Part shown: positions 7,210-15,321 of the stretch, piece after piece
Numbering within the stretch: the stretch's first letter is position 1
How the letters are laid out: each line of letters starts with the position of its first letter
NCBI GenBank assembly: GCA_947624245.1
Contig: CANQJL010000009.1
Location: forward strand, 1-64,000
Reading direction: 5' to 3'
Length of the DNA stretch: 64,000 nt
Source: an uncultured Acetatifactor sp.
GTDB taxonomy: Bacteria; Bacillota; Clostridia; Lachnospirales; Lachnospiraceae
The notes under the pieces: model-generated
Told to the model about the DNA's origin: nothing
Seen by the model: the letters and a program-made list of their open reading frames with translations, nothing else
Database searches by the model: none
Translations under genes and position numbers: made by a program

Positions 7210-8631
7210 TCACTCATGAAGCGTACTGTTTTCGCGCCCTTCAGAGATAGCCGTATTTAATTTCTCCTGCAGATTCCTTGCGCATTCTTCCGGAGTAACG
7301 GCAAAATTACCGTCTGCATCTTTGATCATAAGCCGCGCTATTTCTTTGTAAAATACGCTCCTGACAGAATTCTCACTTCCCTGCCAGTTCGGGAGATTAT
7401 GTGTATAATCAACTGAATTTACGGAATTCTGCGAGAACGCCTCCAAAAGCAAAATATCATCTTTATATTTTTCCATGACTTTTTTGCTTACAGGGATACT
7501 TCCGGCGGAACATTCGAGCCATTTATCGGTCTCATAGAAATATCTTAAGAAATCCTTCGCTATTTCTATTTTTTCGCTGTCGCCGTTGTCGAAGATCTCA
7601 AATCCCTCGTTGAAGATCGTACAGTGATTGCCGGGGTAATTGACAAAGCCGTATTTCGTAAAAGTATTTGTCTGCGCATTGTAATCTTCTATTACTCTGC
7701 TGTACGTTGAGCTTCCCAGATTAAAGTTATAAAAAGTAAGCTCGTCCATTTTGAATTTACTGCTGTTATCGGACATTGTTTTGTAATACGGAACAGGCAG
7801 ATACCAACCTGAATCCACACCGTTCTGAAGCCACCTGAGAGCAGAAATAACATCGGGATCCTCAGCAAGATCAAAATTATTGCTGCTGTCAAACAGATCG
7901 CCGCCAAATGCGCGAAGCATCGTCATGATATGAGTATCGCCCTGATTATCTTTTGCGTACATCATCATAGGGACTTTCCCTTTGCCTTCTTTTGCAAATC
8001 CGTCCGCAAGTGTATTCAGTATCTTTGTCCAGTCCTCCATGCTCCAGTTGGAAATTACTTCGCCCTCGTCAATATATTCGCTCAAGCCGTATTGTTCAAG
8101 CATTTCCCTGTTATATATGAGAATGTTCTCGGAACTCATATAGGGCAGCATATAGAGCTTATCCTCAAACCGTCCCTGCTCCAAATAGGCAGGAGCTATA
8201 TCCTCTTTCATTTCCGGTGTAAGGACATCGTCTATCGGAACAACCTTTCCTGTATGGATAAACGAGCTCATATTGAAAAATCCGTCATATAAGATATCGG
8301 CCGCATCACTTTGTCCAAAAGAATTTGTGATTGCTTTCGTTTCCTCGCCGCCGTCAAATTCTACGACTTTTATTCTAACCTCTTTGTCATACTGCGCCAT
8401 AAAATCCCGGCTTGCCAGTTCGAGGAGCGTATAGACATTTTTTATATCTTCATTGGAAATGCAATTCATAGTGCTGGTATGCGGCACTTTTATAATAATT
8501 TCCTTTACCGTTTTAGTTGATTCGGAACAACCGGCAAGGCTGAATAAAAACGGCACCGCTATGACGATCTGCAATAAAAACGCCGTGATTCTTTTCCTCA
8601 TTTTTTTCTTATTAACTGTTGTGTTTTTCAC
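7210..8631 (-). CDS. Extracellular solute-binding lipoprotein
   Basis: A lipoprotein of about 473 residues from the family-1 (sugar-type) solute-binding proteins: a basic N-terminus, hydrophobic helix and lipobox LAGC, then a two-lobed binding fold with motifs such as FNEGFEIF and FLRYFYETDKW near the hinge. The GTG at 8631 has GGAG 10 bp upstream and overlaps the kinase end by 20 bp; an ATG at 8601 is an alternative. There is no permease or ATPase gene beside it. Overlap with the kinase gene suggests it feeds a signal to that kinase rather than to a transporter (inference). Confidence 0.8.
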   Translation of the reverse strand: MKNTTVNKKKMRKRITAFLLQIVIAVPFLFSLAGCSESTKTVKEIIIKVPHTSTMNCISNEDIKNVYTLLELASRDFMAQYDKEVRIKVVEFDGGEETKAITNSFGQSDAADILYDGFFNMSSFIHTGKVVPIDDVLTPEMKEDIAPAYLEQGRFEDKLYMLPYMSSENILIYNREMLEQYGLSEYIDEGEVISNWSMEDWTKILNTLADGFAKEGKGKVPMMMYAKDNQGDTHIMTMLRAFGGDLFDSSNNFDLAEDPDVISALRWLQNGVDSGWYLPVPYYKTMSDNSSKFKMDELTFYNFNLGSSTYSRVIEDYNAQTNTFTKYGFVNYPGNHCTIFNEGFEIFDNGDSEKIEIAKDFLRYFYETDKWLECSAGSIPVSKKVMEKYKDDILLLEAFSQNSVNSVDYTHNLPNWQGSENSVRSVFYKEIARLMIKDADGNFAVTPEECARNLQEKLNTAISEGRENSTLHE

Positions 8632-10819
8632 GATCGATTTTCTCCATTTTACGAAGCAGGGTATTGACATCTATAGGCTTTGTCAAAAAGTCGTCCATTC
8701 CGCTGTCTAAAGCCTTGATCCTGTCCTCCTGAAAGCTGTTTGCGGTACAGGCGAATATGGTAACGGTTTTGGCATCTTCACGGTCAAGCTCCCTGATCCT
8801 TGCCGACGCCTCACAGCCGTCCAAGACAGGCATACGCACATCCATAAGGATTATTTTGAACTCGTTTAGCTTTGATTTCTCAAAGATATCCACAGCCTCC
8901 AGACCGTTCTGCGCGTGCACCGGAACAAACCCGAACTGGTTCAGTATCTCCATCAGTATTTCCGCATTCAGTTCGTTATCTTCGGCAACAAGAATTTTCG
9001 TTGCCTCGGCACCGCTGCCGGAATGATCCGCTGTTTTTTCGGCGTCCTCCGAATCTATCCTCAGATAGTCAGGAATTTCACAAATTTCGGCAGGAATTTC
9101 AACAGTGAACGTACTGCCCTTGTTCAACTCGCTCTCTACACTTATTTCTCCTCCCATTGCATTGACAAGCAGCTTGCTGATCGCCATTCCTAGGCCTGTA
9201 CCTTTGGTGGAGTTGGAGATACTGCTGCGGTCCTGGGTAAATTGATTAAATATTTCATTCAGAAATTCCTTACTCATTCCGCAGCCTGTATCCGCACAGA
9301 CAAATGTAGTCATAACGTGATTTTCGTCGATCATGCTCTGGTTTACCGAAAATCTTATAGTTCCTCCTGCCGGCGTAAATTTTGCCGCGTTGCCGACAAT
9401 GTTCATAAGCACCTGTTTGATATGTACCTCATCACACTGTATGCACGGGACTGTTACATGGATATCTTTTATAAATTCCACTCCGCGTCCTGTAATATTA
9501 TCGTACTGCATGGAACAAACAGACTCTGACATTGTTTCCACAAGCATCGGAGCACGGGTAATTTCCACTTTCCCCGCCTGAAGTTTGGATATATCCAGCA
9601 CATCGTTTATGAGCGCAAGCAGATATTCTGCCGTATTCTGCGATTTCTTCAGCCACTCTTTTATCTGAAGATGTTTCTCCGGAGTATCAATTGCATTCAT
9701 CATCAGGTAATTCAATCCGACAATACCATTCAACGGCGTGCGGATCTCGTGGCTCATATTGGACAAAAATTCGCTTTGTGCCTTTTCCTGAGCGTAGGCT
9801 ATCTGAGTTTTTCTCTGCATGATAACGGTCAATACGAATGCACTGATAATGACAATGATCGCAGCGCTCATTGCCGCAATGATAAGCAGAACAAATAATT
9901 TTGTCTGGTCTTTCACCACCTGATCGCTTACCGACATGATAAAATACCAGTCAACACTGCTGCTGTTCAACGGGGCACAGTAGTTCAGTTCACGAACACC
10001 GTTCTTTTCCATATAGAACCAAAATTCTTCGCCTGCAAGCATTTTTTCCCGTACCTCAGCGGGCGTGAGATTGGATCTGTCGCAGCGTTTCACTATGTCG
10101 AACAAATTATCAGAAACAGAGCTTGCCGCATCTTTTCTGTCCACAACATATTCGCCCTTATTATCGACTACCGAGCTGTAGCCCTGCGTATTGCCTGATT
10201 CATCAACATAATTTTCAATGACAAGACCGTCCACAATAGACGACCTCTTGCAGACTCCTATCACGGCATAGACCTCTTTTTGATCTTCGCCTATTTTTAT
10301 ACCGGACAATACTTCATCCTGCGGATTGTCCGGCAATCTATAACCGTAAATTACGACTTTATCGGAGCCCATTACAGGAAGCGAATCATAACCGATGACT
10401 TTGTAGCTGTCAGTATCCGCGAACAGATCCATATACGGATAATAATCCGGATCTTCGCTGCCTCTCCTATAAGTAATATCGGTATAATAGGAACCGTCTT
10501 CCATCAACAGATAGACCTTATCGAATGTTGATTCATACGCTTCCAGTCCCAGATATTCGTTTATTTGGCTTACCGTTTTAAGATTCTGACTGTTCCGCCT
10601 CAGTCTTTCGCCTATGCGCTGCTGGTTCTTCCAATTATATTCAAGGAACATAGTAATTGTATTACGGTCATGCACAGCAACTTCCCTGATGTTGTCAACT
10701 GCCGCATCTTCAAGGATATTTCCCGTCACGATCGAATATACATATATCGCCCCCAAAAATACTATTATGATAAATAAAATAAATAATGCATAGAAACGTT
10801 TGCTTTTTAATCGTTTCAT
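8612..10819 (-). CDS. Membrane hybrid histidine kinase/response regulator
   Basis: A 735-residue kinase. TM1 spans about residues 9-30, an extracytoplasmic Cache-like sensor about 35-303, and TM2 about 307-334. The HisKA domain carries SHEIRTP with phospho-acceptor His357, the HATPase domain has the N box near Asn477 and a GTGLGMAI G2 box, and a C-terminal receiver (about 607-725) has Asp660 in MDVRMP. No separate output regulator or Hpt protein is in view. The start follows GGAGAG at a long spacing. It is the first gene of a two-gene unit with the overlapping lipoprotein. Confidence 0.9.
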   Translation of the reverse strand: MKRLKSKRFYALFILFIIIVFLGAIYVYSIVTGNILEDAAVDNIREVAVHDRNTITMFLEYNWKNQQRIGERLRRNSQNLKTVSQINEYLGLEAYESTFDKVYLLMEDGSYYTDITYRRGSEDPDYYPYMDLFADTDSYKVIGYDSLPVMGSDKVVIYGYRLPDNPQDEVLSGIKIGEDQKEVYAVIGVCKRSSIVDGLVIENYVDESGNTQGYSSVVDNKGEYVVDRKDAASSVSDNLFDIVKRCDRSNLTPAEVREKMLAGEEFWFYMEKNGVRELNYCAPLNSSSVDWYFIMSVSDQVVKDQTKLFVLLIIAAMSAAIIVIISAFVLTVIMQRKTQIAYAQEKAQSEFLSNMSHEIRTPLNGIVGLNYLMMNAIDTPEKHLQIKEWLKKSQNTAEYLLALINDVLDISKLQAGKVEITRAPMLVETMSESVCSMQYDNITGRGVEFIKDIHVTVPCIQCDEVHIKQVLMNIVGNAAKFTPAGGTIRFSVNQSMIDENHVMTTFVCADTGCGMSKEFLNEIFNQFTQDRSSISNSTKGTGLGMAISKLLVNAMGGEISVESELNKGSTFTVEIPAEICEIPDYLRIDSEDAEKTADHSGSGAEATKILVAEDNELNAEILMEILNQFGFVPVHAQNGLEAVDIFEKSKLNEFKIILMDVRMPVLDGCEASARIRELDREDAKTVTIFACTANSFQEDRIKALDSGMDDFLTKPIDVNTLLRKMEKIDREKHNS

Positions 10820-10903
10820 AAGTTCACAGCTCTCCGGTAGTATATTTCGTGTATGCGTTTGTTTTTTAAATCATATAGTTTTGTTTTTGACATCTTTGCT
10901 TAA

Positions 10904-10932
10904 ATTACATCATATAATGCGTTATTTGTCAA
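10904..10932 (-). promoter_or_regulatory. Promoter of hybrid kinase operon
   Basis: Minus-strand TTGACA (10932-10927), 17-bp spacer, TGTAAT (10909-10904). The leader to the start codon is about 78 nt. Confidence 0.7.
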
Positions 10933-11017
10933 CCGCCTGCAACGCTCTGCGGGGAGCGTGAAGTGCAGCCATTCTGTCGGAGCATGAAGCATGTTTCAGC
11001 GTCTTTGCTATTCAGTT

Positions 11018-12229
11018 TCAATATTCAGAGCTGAGCAGAAAATCCGCTATGTGCATTGTCTTAATGCCCTCATAGTTCCCGCCTGCAAATTCATCTGCTC
11101 TGAGTACATATTTGGGATAATTGTCGTGTATTTCAAGCAGGCGGTGGTATTCCCGTTTTTCGGTCTTTTCGGAGTTTATCTCCTGCGCAACCTGAATATA
11201 AATCTTTTCATTCTGCCTCGTTGCTACAAAGTCGATTTCTCCATCCTTTGTTTTTCCAATATAAACAGTGTACCCTCTGCGGCAAAGTTCCAAATATACA
11301 ATGTTTTCAAGACTTGAGGCAACACTGTCGGCATTATAACCGAGAACGCTGTATCGCAGGGCATTATCCGCAAGATAAAATTTCTCCTGTGTTTTCAGGA
11401 TTTCCCTGCCCTGTAAATCATACCTGGAACAACGGTGAAGCAGATACGCTTTTTCCAGCTTTTCAAGATAGCTGTAAACCGTTTCGTTGTCAAGCGCCCT
11501 GAGTTCTGATTTCAGATAATCGGAAATCGACTTTGCTGAAAACGTGTTGCCGACATTTTGAAAGGTGTACTTAACAACACGCTCCAACTGATCGATTTTC
11601 CTGACCTGACTGCGTTTCACAATATCGGAGAAAATGGTCGAGTTATAAATATCACGAACAATCGTGTAAATCTCGTCCTGCGAATACTTCTGCAAATGCG
11701 TTGCAGGAAATCCACCTAAGCGAACATACTCCGCAAGCTCCGTTCTCGTATCTCCGACCGTATCATATTTTTCCTTAAACATCAGGTATTCCGAAAAGGA
11801 TAGGGTAAATATACGGAAAGCAATATATCTTCCGGTCAGGTAGGTGGAAATCTCCGAGGACATCATACGGGAGTTAGAACCTGTGACATACAAGTCCACA
11901 TCAAAATCCGTTACCAATGAGTTTACAACCTTTTCCCAACCCTTGATTTCCTGAACCTCGTCAAGAAACAGATAAGTTTTCCTATCAGGCGAAAGCCGCT
12001 CTTTCAGGTGAACGTACATCTGCTTTGCTGTCATATCCTCATATTCCATCGAATCGTAACGGCAGCTTACAATACAGTCTGCGGGAATATTTCGTTCCTT
12101 TTGCAGCTTTTCCATAATCATTTTTAGTATTGTAGACTTCCCACAGCGACGAACTCCGGTCAGTACCTTTACAAAAGGAGTGTCCACATACGCCATTATC
12201 TTATCCACATACATAGGTCTGTAAATCAC
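11018..12229 (-). CDS. AAA ATPase with DUF4143 domain
   Basis: A 403-residue protein of the AAA_14 plus DUF4143 family. Walker A GVRRCGKST is near the N-terminus, Walker B FLDEVQ follows, then VTGSNS (sensor-like) and a C-terminal DUF4143 region with DNALRYS and a nuclease-like EIDFVATRQ segment. The GTG at 12229 is preferred because GGAGGTG lies 6 bp upstream; the frame extends to 12265. The cellular role of this widespread family is not settled. It sits behind its own strong promoter with repeated CCGCAAAA sites. Confidence 0.85.
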   Translation of the reverse strand: MIYRPMYVDKIMAYVDTPFVKVLTGVRRCGKSTILKMIMEKLQKERNIPADCIVSCRYDSMEYEDMTAKQMYVHLKERLSPDRKTYLFLDEVQEIKGWEKVVNSLVTDFDVDLYVTGSNSRMMSSEISTYLTGRYIAFRIFTLSFSEYLMFKEKYDTVGDTRTELAEYVRLGGFPATHLQKYSQDEIYTIVRDIYNSTIFSDIVKRSQVRKIDQLERVVKYTFQNVGNTFSAKSISDYLKSELRALDNETVYSYLEKLEKAYLLHRCSRYDLQGREILKTQEKFYLADNALRYSVLGYNADSVASSLENIVYLELCRRGYTVYIGKTKDGEIDFVATRQNEKIYIQVAQEINSEKTEKREYHRLLEIHDNYPKYVLRADEFAGGNYEGIKTMHIADFLLSSEY

Positions 12230-12244
12230 AATGACCACCTCCAT

Positions 12245-12308
12245 CCGCAAAATATTATACCGCAAAATATGTAAAAGTCAATTTGTTTTGCGATTAAAAA
12301 CCGCAAAA
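12245..12308. repeat. CCGCAAAA repeats around promoter
   Basis: CCGCAAAA occurs at 12245-12252, 12260-12267 and 12301-12308 in the same orientation. The first two are 15 bp apart and bracket the -10 hexamer, which fits a repressor site. Confidence 0.45.
12254..12281 (-). promoter_or_regulatory. Promoter of AAA/DUF4143 gene
   Basis: Minus-strand TTGACT (12281-12276), 16-bp spacer, TATAAT (12259-12254). Confidence 0.75.
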
Positions 12309-12590
12309 CTTTTTTTCTGGATTACTCTGGGCGAAAGCTCTTTGGACCACCGCAGGCGGGAAGAATTTCCCGCCAGGCATCTTATTTTTTGAAATATACT
12401 TTATTCTTTGTTTTCCAACACTTTTTAGAATATCCAGTTTTTCTGCCTTTAACAACAATCTGCTTGCCGTCTTCATCTCGACTTCCAATAATTTCGCTGC
12501 AAGAGAACTGCTAATTTCCTTATTTACGTCCAAATAACTCAAAATCATCCGCATCCTTGTCCTCTCCAATTCGGACATTAATTCGGACAT
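12294..12590 (-). CDS. Small winged-helix-like protein, possibly a remnant
   Basis: A 98-residue frame. Residues about 10-68 look like a winged helix (LAAKLLEVEMKTASRLLLKAEKL, then a wing GKQRIKYI), as found at the C-termini of larger regulators and ATPases. The N-terminus begins with a duplicated MSEL (a 12-bp DNA repeat) without a ribosome binding site; a better one (GGAGAGG) precedes the ATG at residue 13 or 15. The last 30 residues are Pro/Phe-rich and contain a DNA hairpin (GGCGGGAA...TTCCCGCC), so they look like read-through sequence. It may be a truncated gene. Confidence 0.45.
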   Translation of the reverse strand: MSELMSELERTRMRMILSYLDVNKEISSSLAAKLLEVEMKTASRLLLKAEKLDILKSVGKQRIKYISKNKMPGGKFFPPAVVQRAFAQSNPEKKFCGF

Positions 12591-12617
12591 TAAACATGCT
12601 GACTTTGATGATGCCTG

Positions 12618-12929
12618 TCAACGATAGACAAGCACCCAGCGGTTTTCTTCTTTATAGTAGACCAGTTTCACACTGATTTCCTGCTCCAGAATCGTTATCA
12701 CGCAGTCAAACTCCAGAGACGGTATGCCGGCATACATCTTTTCCTCCCGAGCCAACACCCGTATCCGTCGTACCGTTCTGATCTCGCCGTCCTCATCGCG
12801 TATCTTCAGCATCATCGGCGTAATCTTTCCCGTACTTGTGAACCAACACTGGCAGGCGACCTCCCGCTGTCTGCCTTTGATCTGCCCGGCGTCAGCCTGC
12901 TGTGAATTGACCCCTATGCCAAATGCCAT
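12618..12929 (-). CDS. Unknown 103-aa protein in dinB operon
   Basis: Starts at an ATG preceded by GGAAGGTGG, 14 bp after the dinB stop, so it is co-transcribed with the SOS-controlled polymerase. It is soluble, rich in charged beta-strand-like segments (CQCWFTSTGKITP, EISVKLVYY) and has no catalytic motif I recognise. It resembles the small proteins often found beside Y-family polymerases in Clostridia (from memory). An accessory role in translesion synthesis is possible but unproven. Confidence 0.65.
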   Translation of the reverse strand: MAFGIGVNSQQADAGQIKGRQREVACQCWFTSTGKITPMMLKIRDEDGEIRTVRRIRVLAREEKMYAGIPSLEFDCVITILEQEISVKLVYYKEENRWVLVYR

Positions 12930-12943
12930 AATTCCACCTTCCC

Positions 12944-14224
12944 TCAATCTATCCGAATTTTACTGCGGTCAACGCTCCTTTTTTCCAAGCGCAAATGCTT
13001 TGGGCTTGAGATGCCTTCGCTCATGCGGTCAATCGGCTGCTGTAAAAATGCCGCTCGCATAACGCTGTCCATACCATACCGCTTCCGCAGTGCATCTACC
13101 ATTCGGTCAGCTTTTTCAAGCTTCTCATAATCTGCCTTTTCAAACAGGGACGCCTGTCGGAAGAAGCCGTCATGCTGCACTCTCCCGGTATGGATGCCAA
13201 GATGCCTGACCGGATTGCCGCTCCACAGTTCCCGGAACAGTTCACTTGCCGCCTGATAGATCTCCCATGTGATATTGGTAGCCGTTTCCAATACTCTCTG
13301 ATGGGACACATAGGACAGATCCGAGTACCGGATGCCCACAGACACCGCTTCAATCTGCACTCCGTCACACCGCAGCCGATTTCCCACAGTCTCTGCCAGT
13401 CCCAACAGTACCCGGTCTGCCGTCTCGGCATCTGTCACATCGCAGGGCGTCGTGGTAGAATTGCCATATCCTTTATTGGCAGGCGGCTGTTCCGGTACGG
13501 GAGAAAGGTCAACGCCATTGGCAAACTCCCATACCACCTCCCCTTGCTTTTTCAGAAGTCTTTTCAGCCACTCCGGATCGGCTGCGGCAAGTTCCCCAAT
13601 CGTTCCGATCCCCAAGCTCAGCAGTTTCGCTGTAGTCGCACGGCCTACAAAAAATAAATCGGAGACCGGCAGCGGCCACATCTTTGCCTGTATCTCCTCC
13701 GGATACAATGTGTGTACTCTGTCCGGCTTTTCAAAGTCGCCGGCCATCTTTGCCAGCAGCTTATTGGTGGATACTCCGATATTTACCGTAAATCCCAGTT
13801 TATCCCTGATATGATCCCTGATTCGTTCTGCAGTCTCCACCGGCCCGCCGAACAATCCGCAGCTTGCCGTCATATCCAGGAACGCCTCGTCTATGCTGTA
13901 CTGCTCCACAATATCGGAATATTCCCGCAGAATCTCCATAAATGCGGCAGAGCACTTCTCATACAGTCCGTAATCAGGCGGCACCAGCACCAAGCCGGGG
14001 CATTTCCGCTGCGCTTCCAATATCGTCTCGCCGGTCTTGATCCCATATTTCTTTGCCGGTATGGACTTGGCCAATATGATGCCGTGTCTCGTCGCCATAT
14101 CGCCTCCCACAGCGGAGGGGAACTCTCTCAGGTCTTTTGTATCACCCTTATGCGCCAAACGATAAACAGCCTCCCAGGAAAGGAAGGCTGAGTTCACATC
14201 GATATGAAAGATAATCCTCTTCAC
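12944..14224 (-). CDS. dinB: Y-family DNA polymerase (Pol IV/DinB type)
   Basis: A 426-residue error-prone translesion polymerase. The palm motifs FHIDVNSAFLSWEA at the N-terminus and YSIDEAFLDMT hold the metal-binding acidic residues. A helix-hairpin-helix (GIGTIGELAAADPEWL) and the little-finger domain follow, and length fits the family. The GTG start lies behind GGAAGTG. A LexA box sits in the promoter spacer, so it should be induced by DNA damage. No canonical beta-clamp motif was confirmed by eye. It leads a unit with the 103-aa unknown gene and perhaps the winged-helix frame. Confidence 0.9.
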   Translation of the reverse strand: MKRIIFHIDVNSAFLSWEAVYRLAHKGDTKDLREFPSAVGGDMATRHGIILAKSIPAKKYGIKTGETILEAQRKCPGLVLVPPDYGLYEKCSAAFMEILREYSDIVEQYSIDEAFLDMTASCGLFGGPVETAERIRDHIRDKLGFTVNIGVSTNKLLAKMAGDFEKPDRVHTLYPEEIQAKMWPLPVSDLFFVGRATTAKLLSLGIGTIGELAAADPEWLKRLLKKQGEVVWEFANGVDLSPVPEQPPANKGYGNSTTTPCDVTDAETADRVLLGLAETVGNRLRCDGVQIEAVSVGIRYSDLSYVSHQRVLETATNITWEIYQAASELFRELWSGNPVRHLGIHTGRVQHDGFFRQASLFEKADYEKLEKADRMVDALRKRYGMDSVMRAAFLQQPIDRMSEGISSPKHLRLEKRSVDRSKIRID

Positions 14225-14253
14225 ATATATTCACTTCCTTTGGTTGGAATTTC

Positions 14254-14282
14254 ATTCTAGCAAACATATGTTCGATTATCAA
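14254..14282 (-). promoter_or_regulatory. SOS promoter of dinB operon
   Basis: Minus-strand TTGATA (14282-14277), 17-bp spacer, TAGAAT (14259-14254). The LexA box fills most of the spacer. Confidence 0.75.
14261..14274. promoter_or_regulatory. LexA/DinR box
   Basis: CGAACATATGTTTG on the minus strand matches the Gram-positive consensus CGAACRNRYGTTYG at every position and lies between the -35 and -10 of the dinB promoter. Confidence 0.85.
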
Positions 14283-14309
14283 GAGGTAATTTATGCCATT
14301 TCTAAAATC

Positions 14310-14753
14310 TCACTCTTTCAACGGTTCAGTTCTTTCACAAAGCTCTGCAAAAAGTTCTGCCAGGAATTGTGCGCTAAAGGCCATAGAGTCCTTCTCATAA
14401 GAGTAGCGAAACTCTGTGAAAGCCTTCCCTAACTCTTTCAAATTCAATTCGAACGCATCCCTCGTAATTCCTTTCTCCGGATGACACTTTACAATGTCCT
14501 GCTGCAAATCTTCCGGAAGTAGTTTGAACAGCTCGAATAAATCATGCTTTTTTATAAACGATTTGGAATCGGCATGTATGCAAAATAGGTAGTATTTAAA
14601 AAACAGTTCACAGGAGAATGCTACGTTCGTATACCAGGCCATGCAATGTTCGGAGACAATCATATCTACATTCCGCATACACAAATATGAAAAATGCATT
14701 GCCTGCCTGTAACACGCCCTCGCTATATTTGCAAACGAATCTTGTTTCTCCAT
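14310..14753 (-). CDS. HEPN-like helical protein
   Basis: A 147-residue, almost wholly helical protein with a HEPN-like layout: an aromatic-rich first half (YTNVAFSCELFFKYYLF), a KKHDLFELF segment and a late FRYSYE segment where HEPN proteins carry their conserved Arg. The catalytic RxxxxxH motif is not clear, so it may be a non-cleaving member. No nucleotidyltransferase partner is adjacent. An inverted TTTGTGG...CCACAAA repeat lies upstream. Confidence 0.5.
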   Translation of the reverse strand: MEKQDSFANIARACYRQAMHFSYLCMRNVDMIVSEHCMAWYTNVAFSCELFFKYYLFCIHADSKSFIKKHDLFELFKLLPEDLQQDIVKCHPEKGITRDAFELNLKELGKAFTEFRYSYEKDSMAFSAQFLAELFAELCERTEPLKE

Positions 14754-14854
14754 AGTTCCATTCTCATTTCATTGTTAATCTATATGGAAAATAAATTCAA
14801 TTTAGTCATACGCATCTTCCCACAAAGTTCACTCTAATTATATTATAACAATTC

Positions 14855-14874
14855 TTTGTGGCTTTTTCCACAAA
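14855..14874. repeat. Inverted repeat upstream of HEPN-like gene
   Basis: TTTGTGG and CCACAAA separated by 6 bp, with a further CCACAAAG at 14820-14827. It flanks a TATAAT-rich stretch and may be an operator. No clean -35/-10 pair was found. Confidence 0.4.
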
Positions 14875-14950
14875 TATTTTCCCGCTTATACTATGAATGC
14901 ATTAGTCAAACCTATTTTCACCTAGTCATAAAATGTATCGCCACAGTATG

Positions 14951-15034
14951 TTATTGCTCTACACTTTCCATACCATGATTCTCTTCATTTAATGCTTCTA
15001 TATACTCCGAATAGCGATTGGTAGCTTTAGCCAT
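14951..15034 (-). CDS. Possible 27-aa small peptide
   Basis: ATG at 15034 preceded at good spacing by AAAGGAGGGAGG, one of the strongest ribosome binding sites in the window, then 27 codons (starting MAKATNRYSEY) to TAA. It is hydrophilic with an acidic end and no signal or membrane segment. It could be a real small protein or the surviving start of a decayed gene. Confidence 0.35.
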   Translation of the reverse strand: MAKATNRYSEYIEALNEENHGMESVEQ

Positions 15035-15285
15035 TGATCTGCCTCCCTCCTTTGGTATATGACGCGCTATGGTTTTTACATGGTAAAATTTTTTTGTAAT
15101 CCGACATTGAATCTGTTAATTTCGAGATACTGCTCTTCGGTATTTCCGTGGTCGGCTCCCCGATCAAGATATTTAAACGCAAGCAGCAGACAAAAGAACA
15201 AACCCGCAAACCTCCCACCTCGAAATATTATATACTTAAAATTATCAGAGCTGAATTGAGCAAGCTGCTACTACCTATTAGTAGT
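15035..15285. other. AT-rich stretch without a supported gene
   Basis: Between the small peptide and the terminator of the next gene. Short frames exist on both strands, but none has a ribosome binding site or recognisable domain. Confidence 0.5.
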
Positions 15286-15316
15286 AAAATTGGTAGTAAA
15301 AAAAGTTTACTACCAA
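15286..15316 (-). terminator. Terminator of membrane protein gene
   Basis: Perfect 11-bp stem (TTGGTAGTAAA with TTTACTACCAA, 15290-15300 and 15306-15316), 5-base loop, followed by TTTT on the minus strand, just after the stop at 15322. Confidence 0.65.
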
Positions 15317-15321
15317 CGTAC

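Noticed and set aside
6948-7217. N-terminal extension of RloA to 7217
   Set aside because: The extra 90 residues are non-conserved and overlap the promoter; the conserved ATPase start is at 6947.
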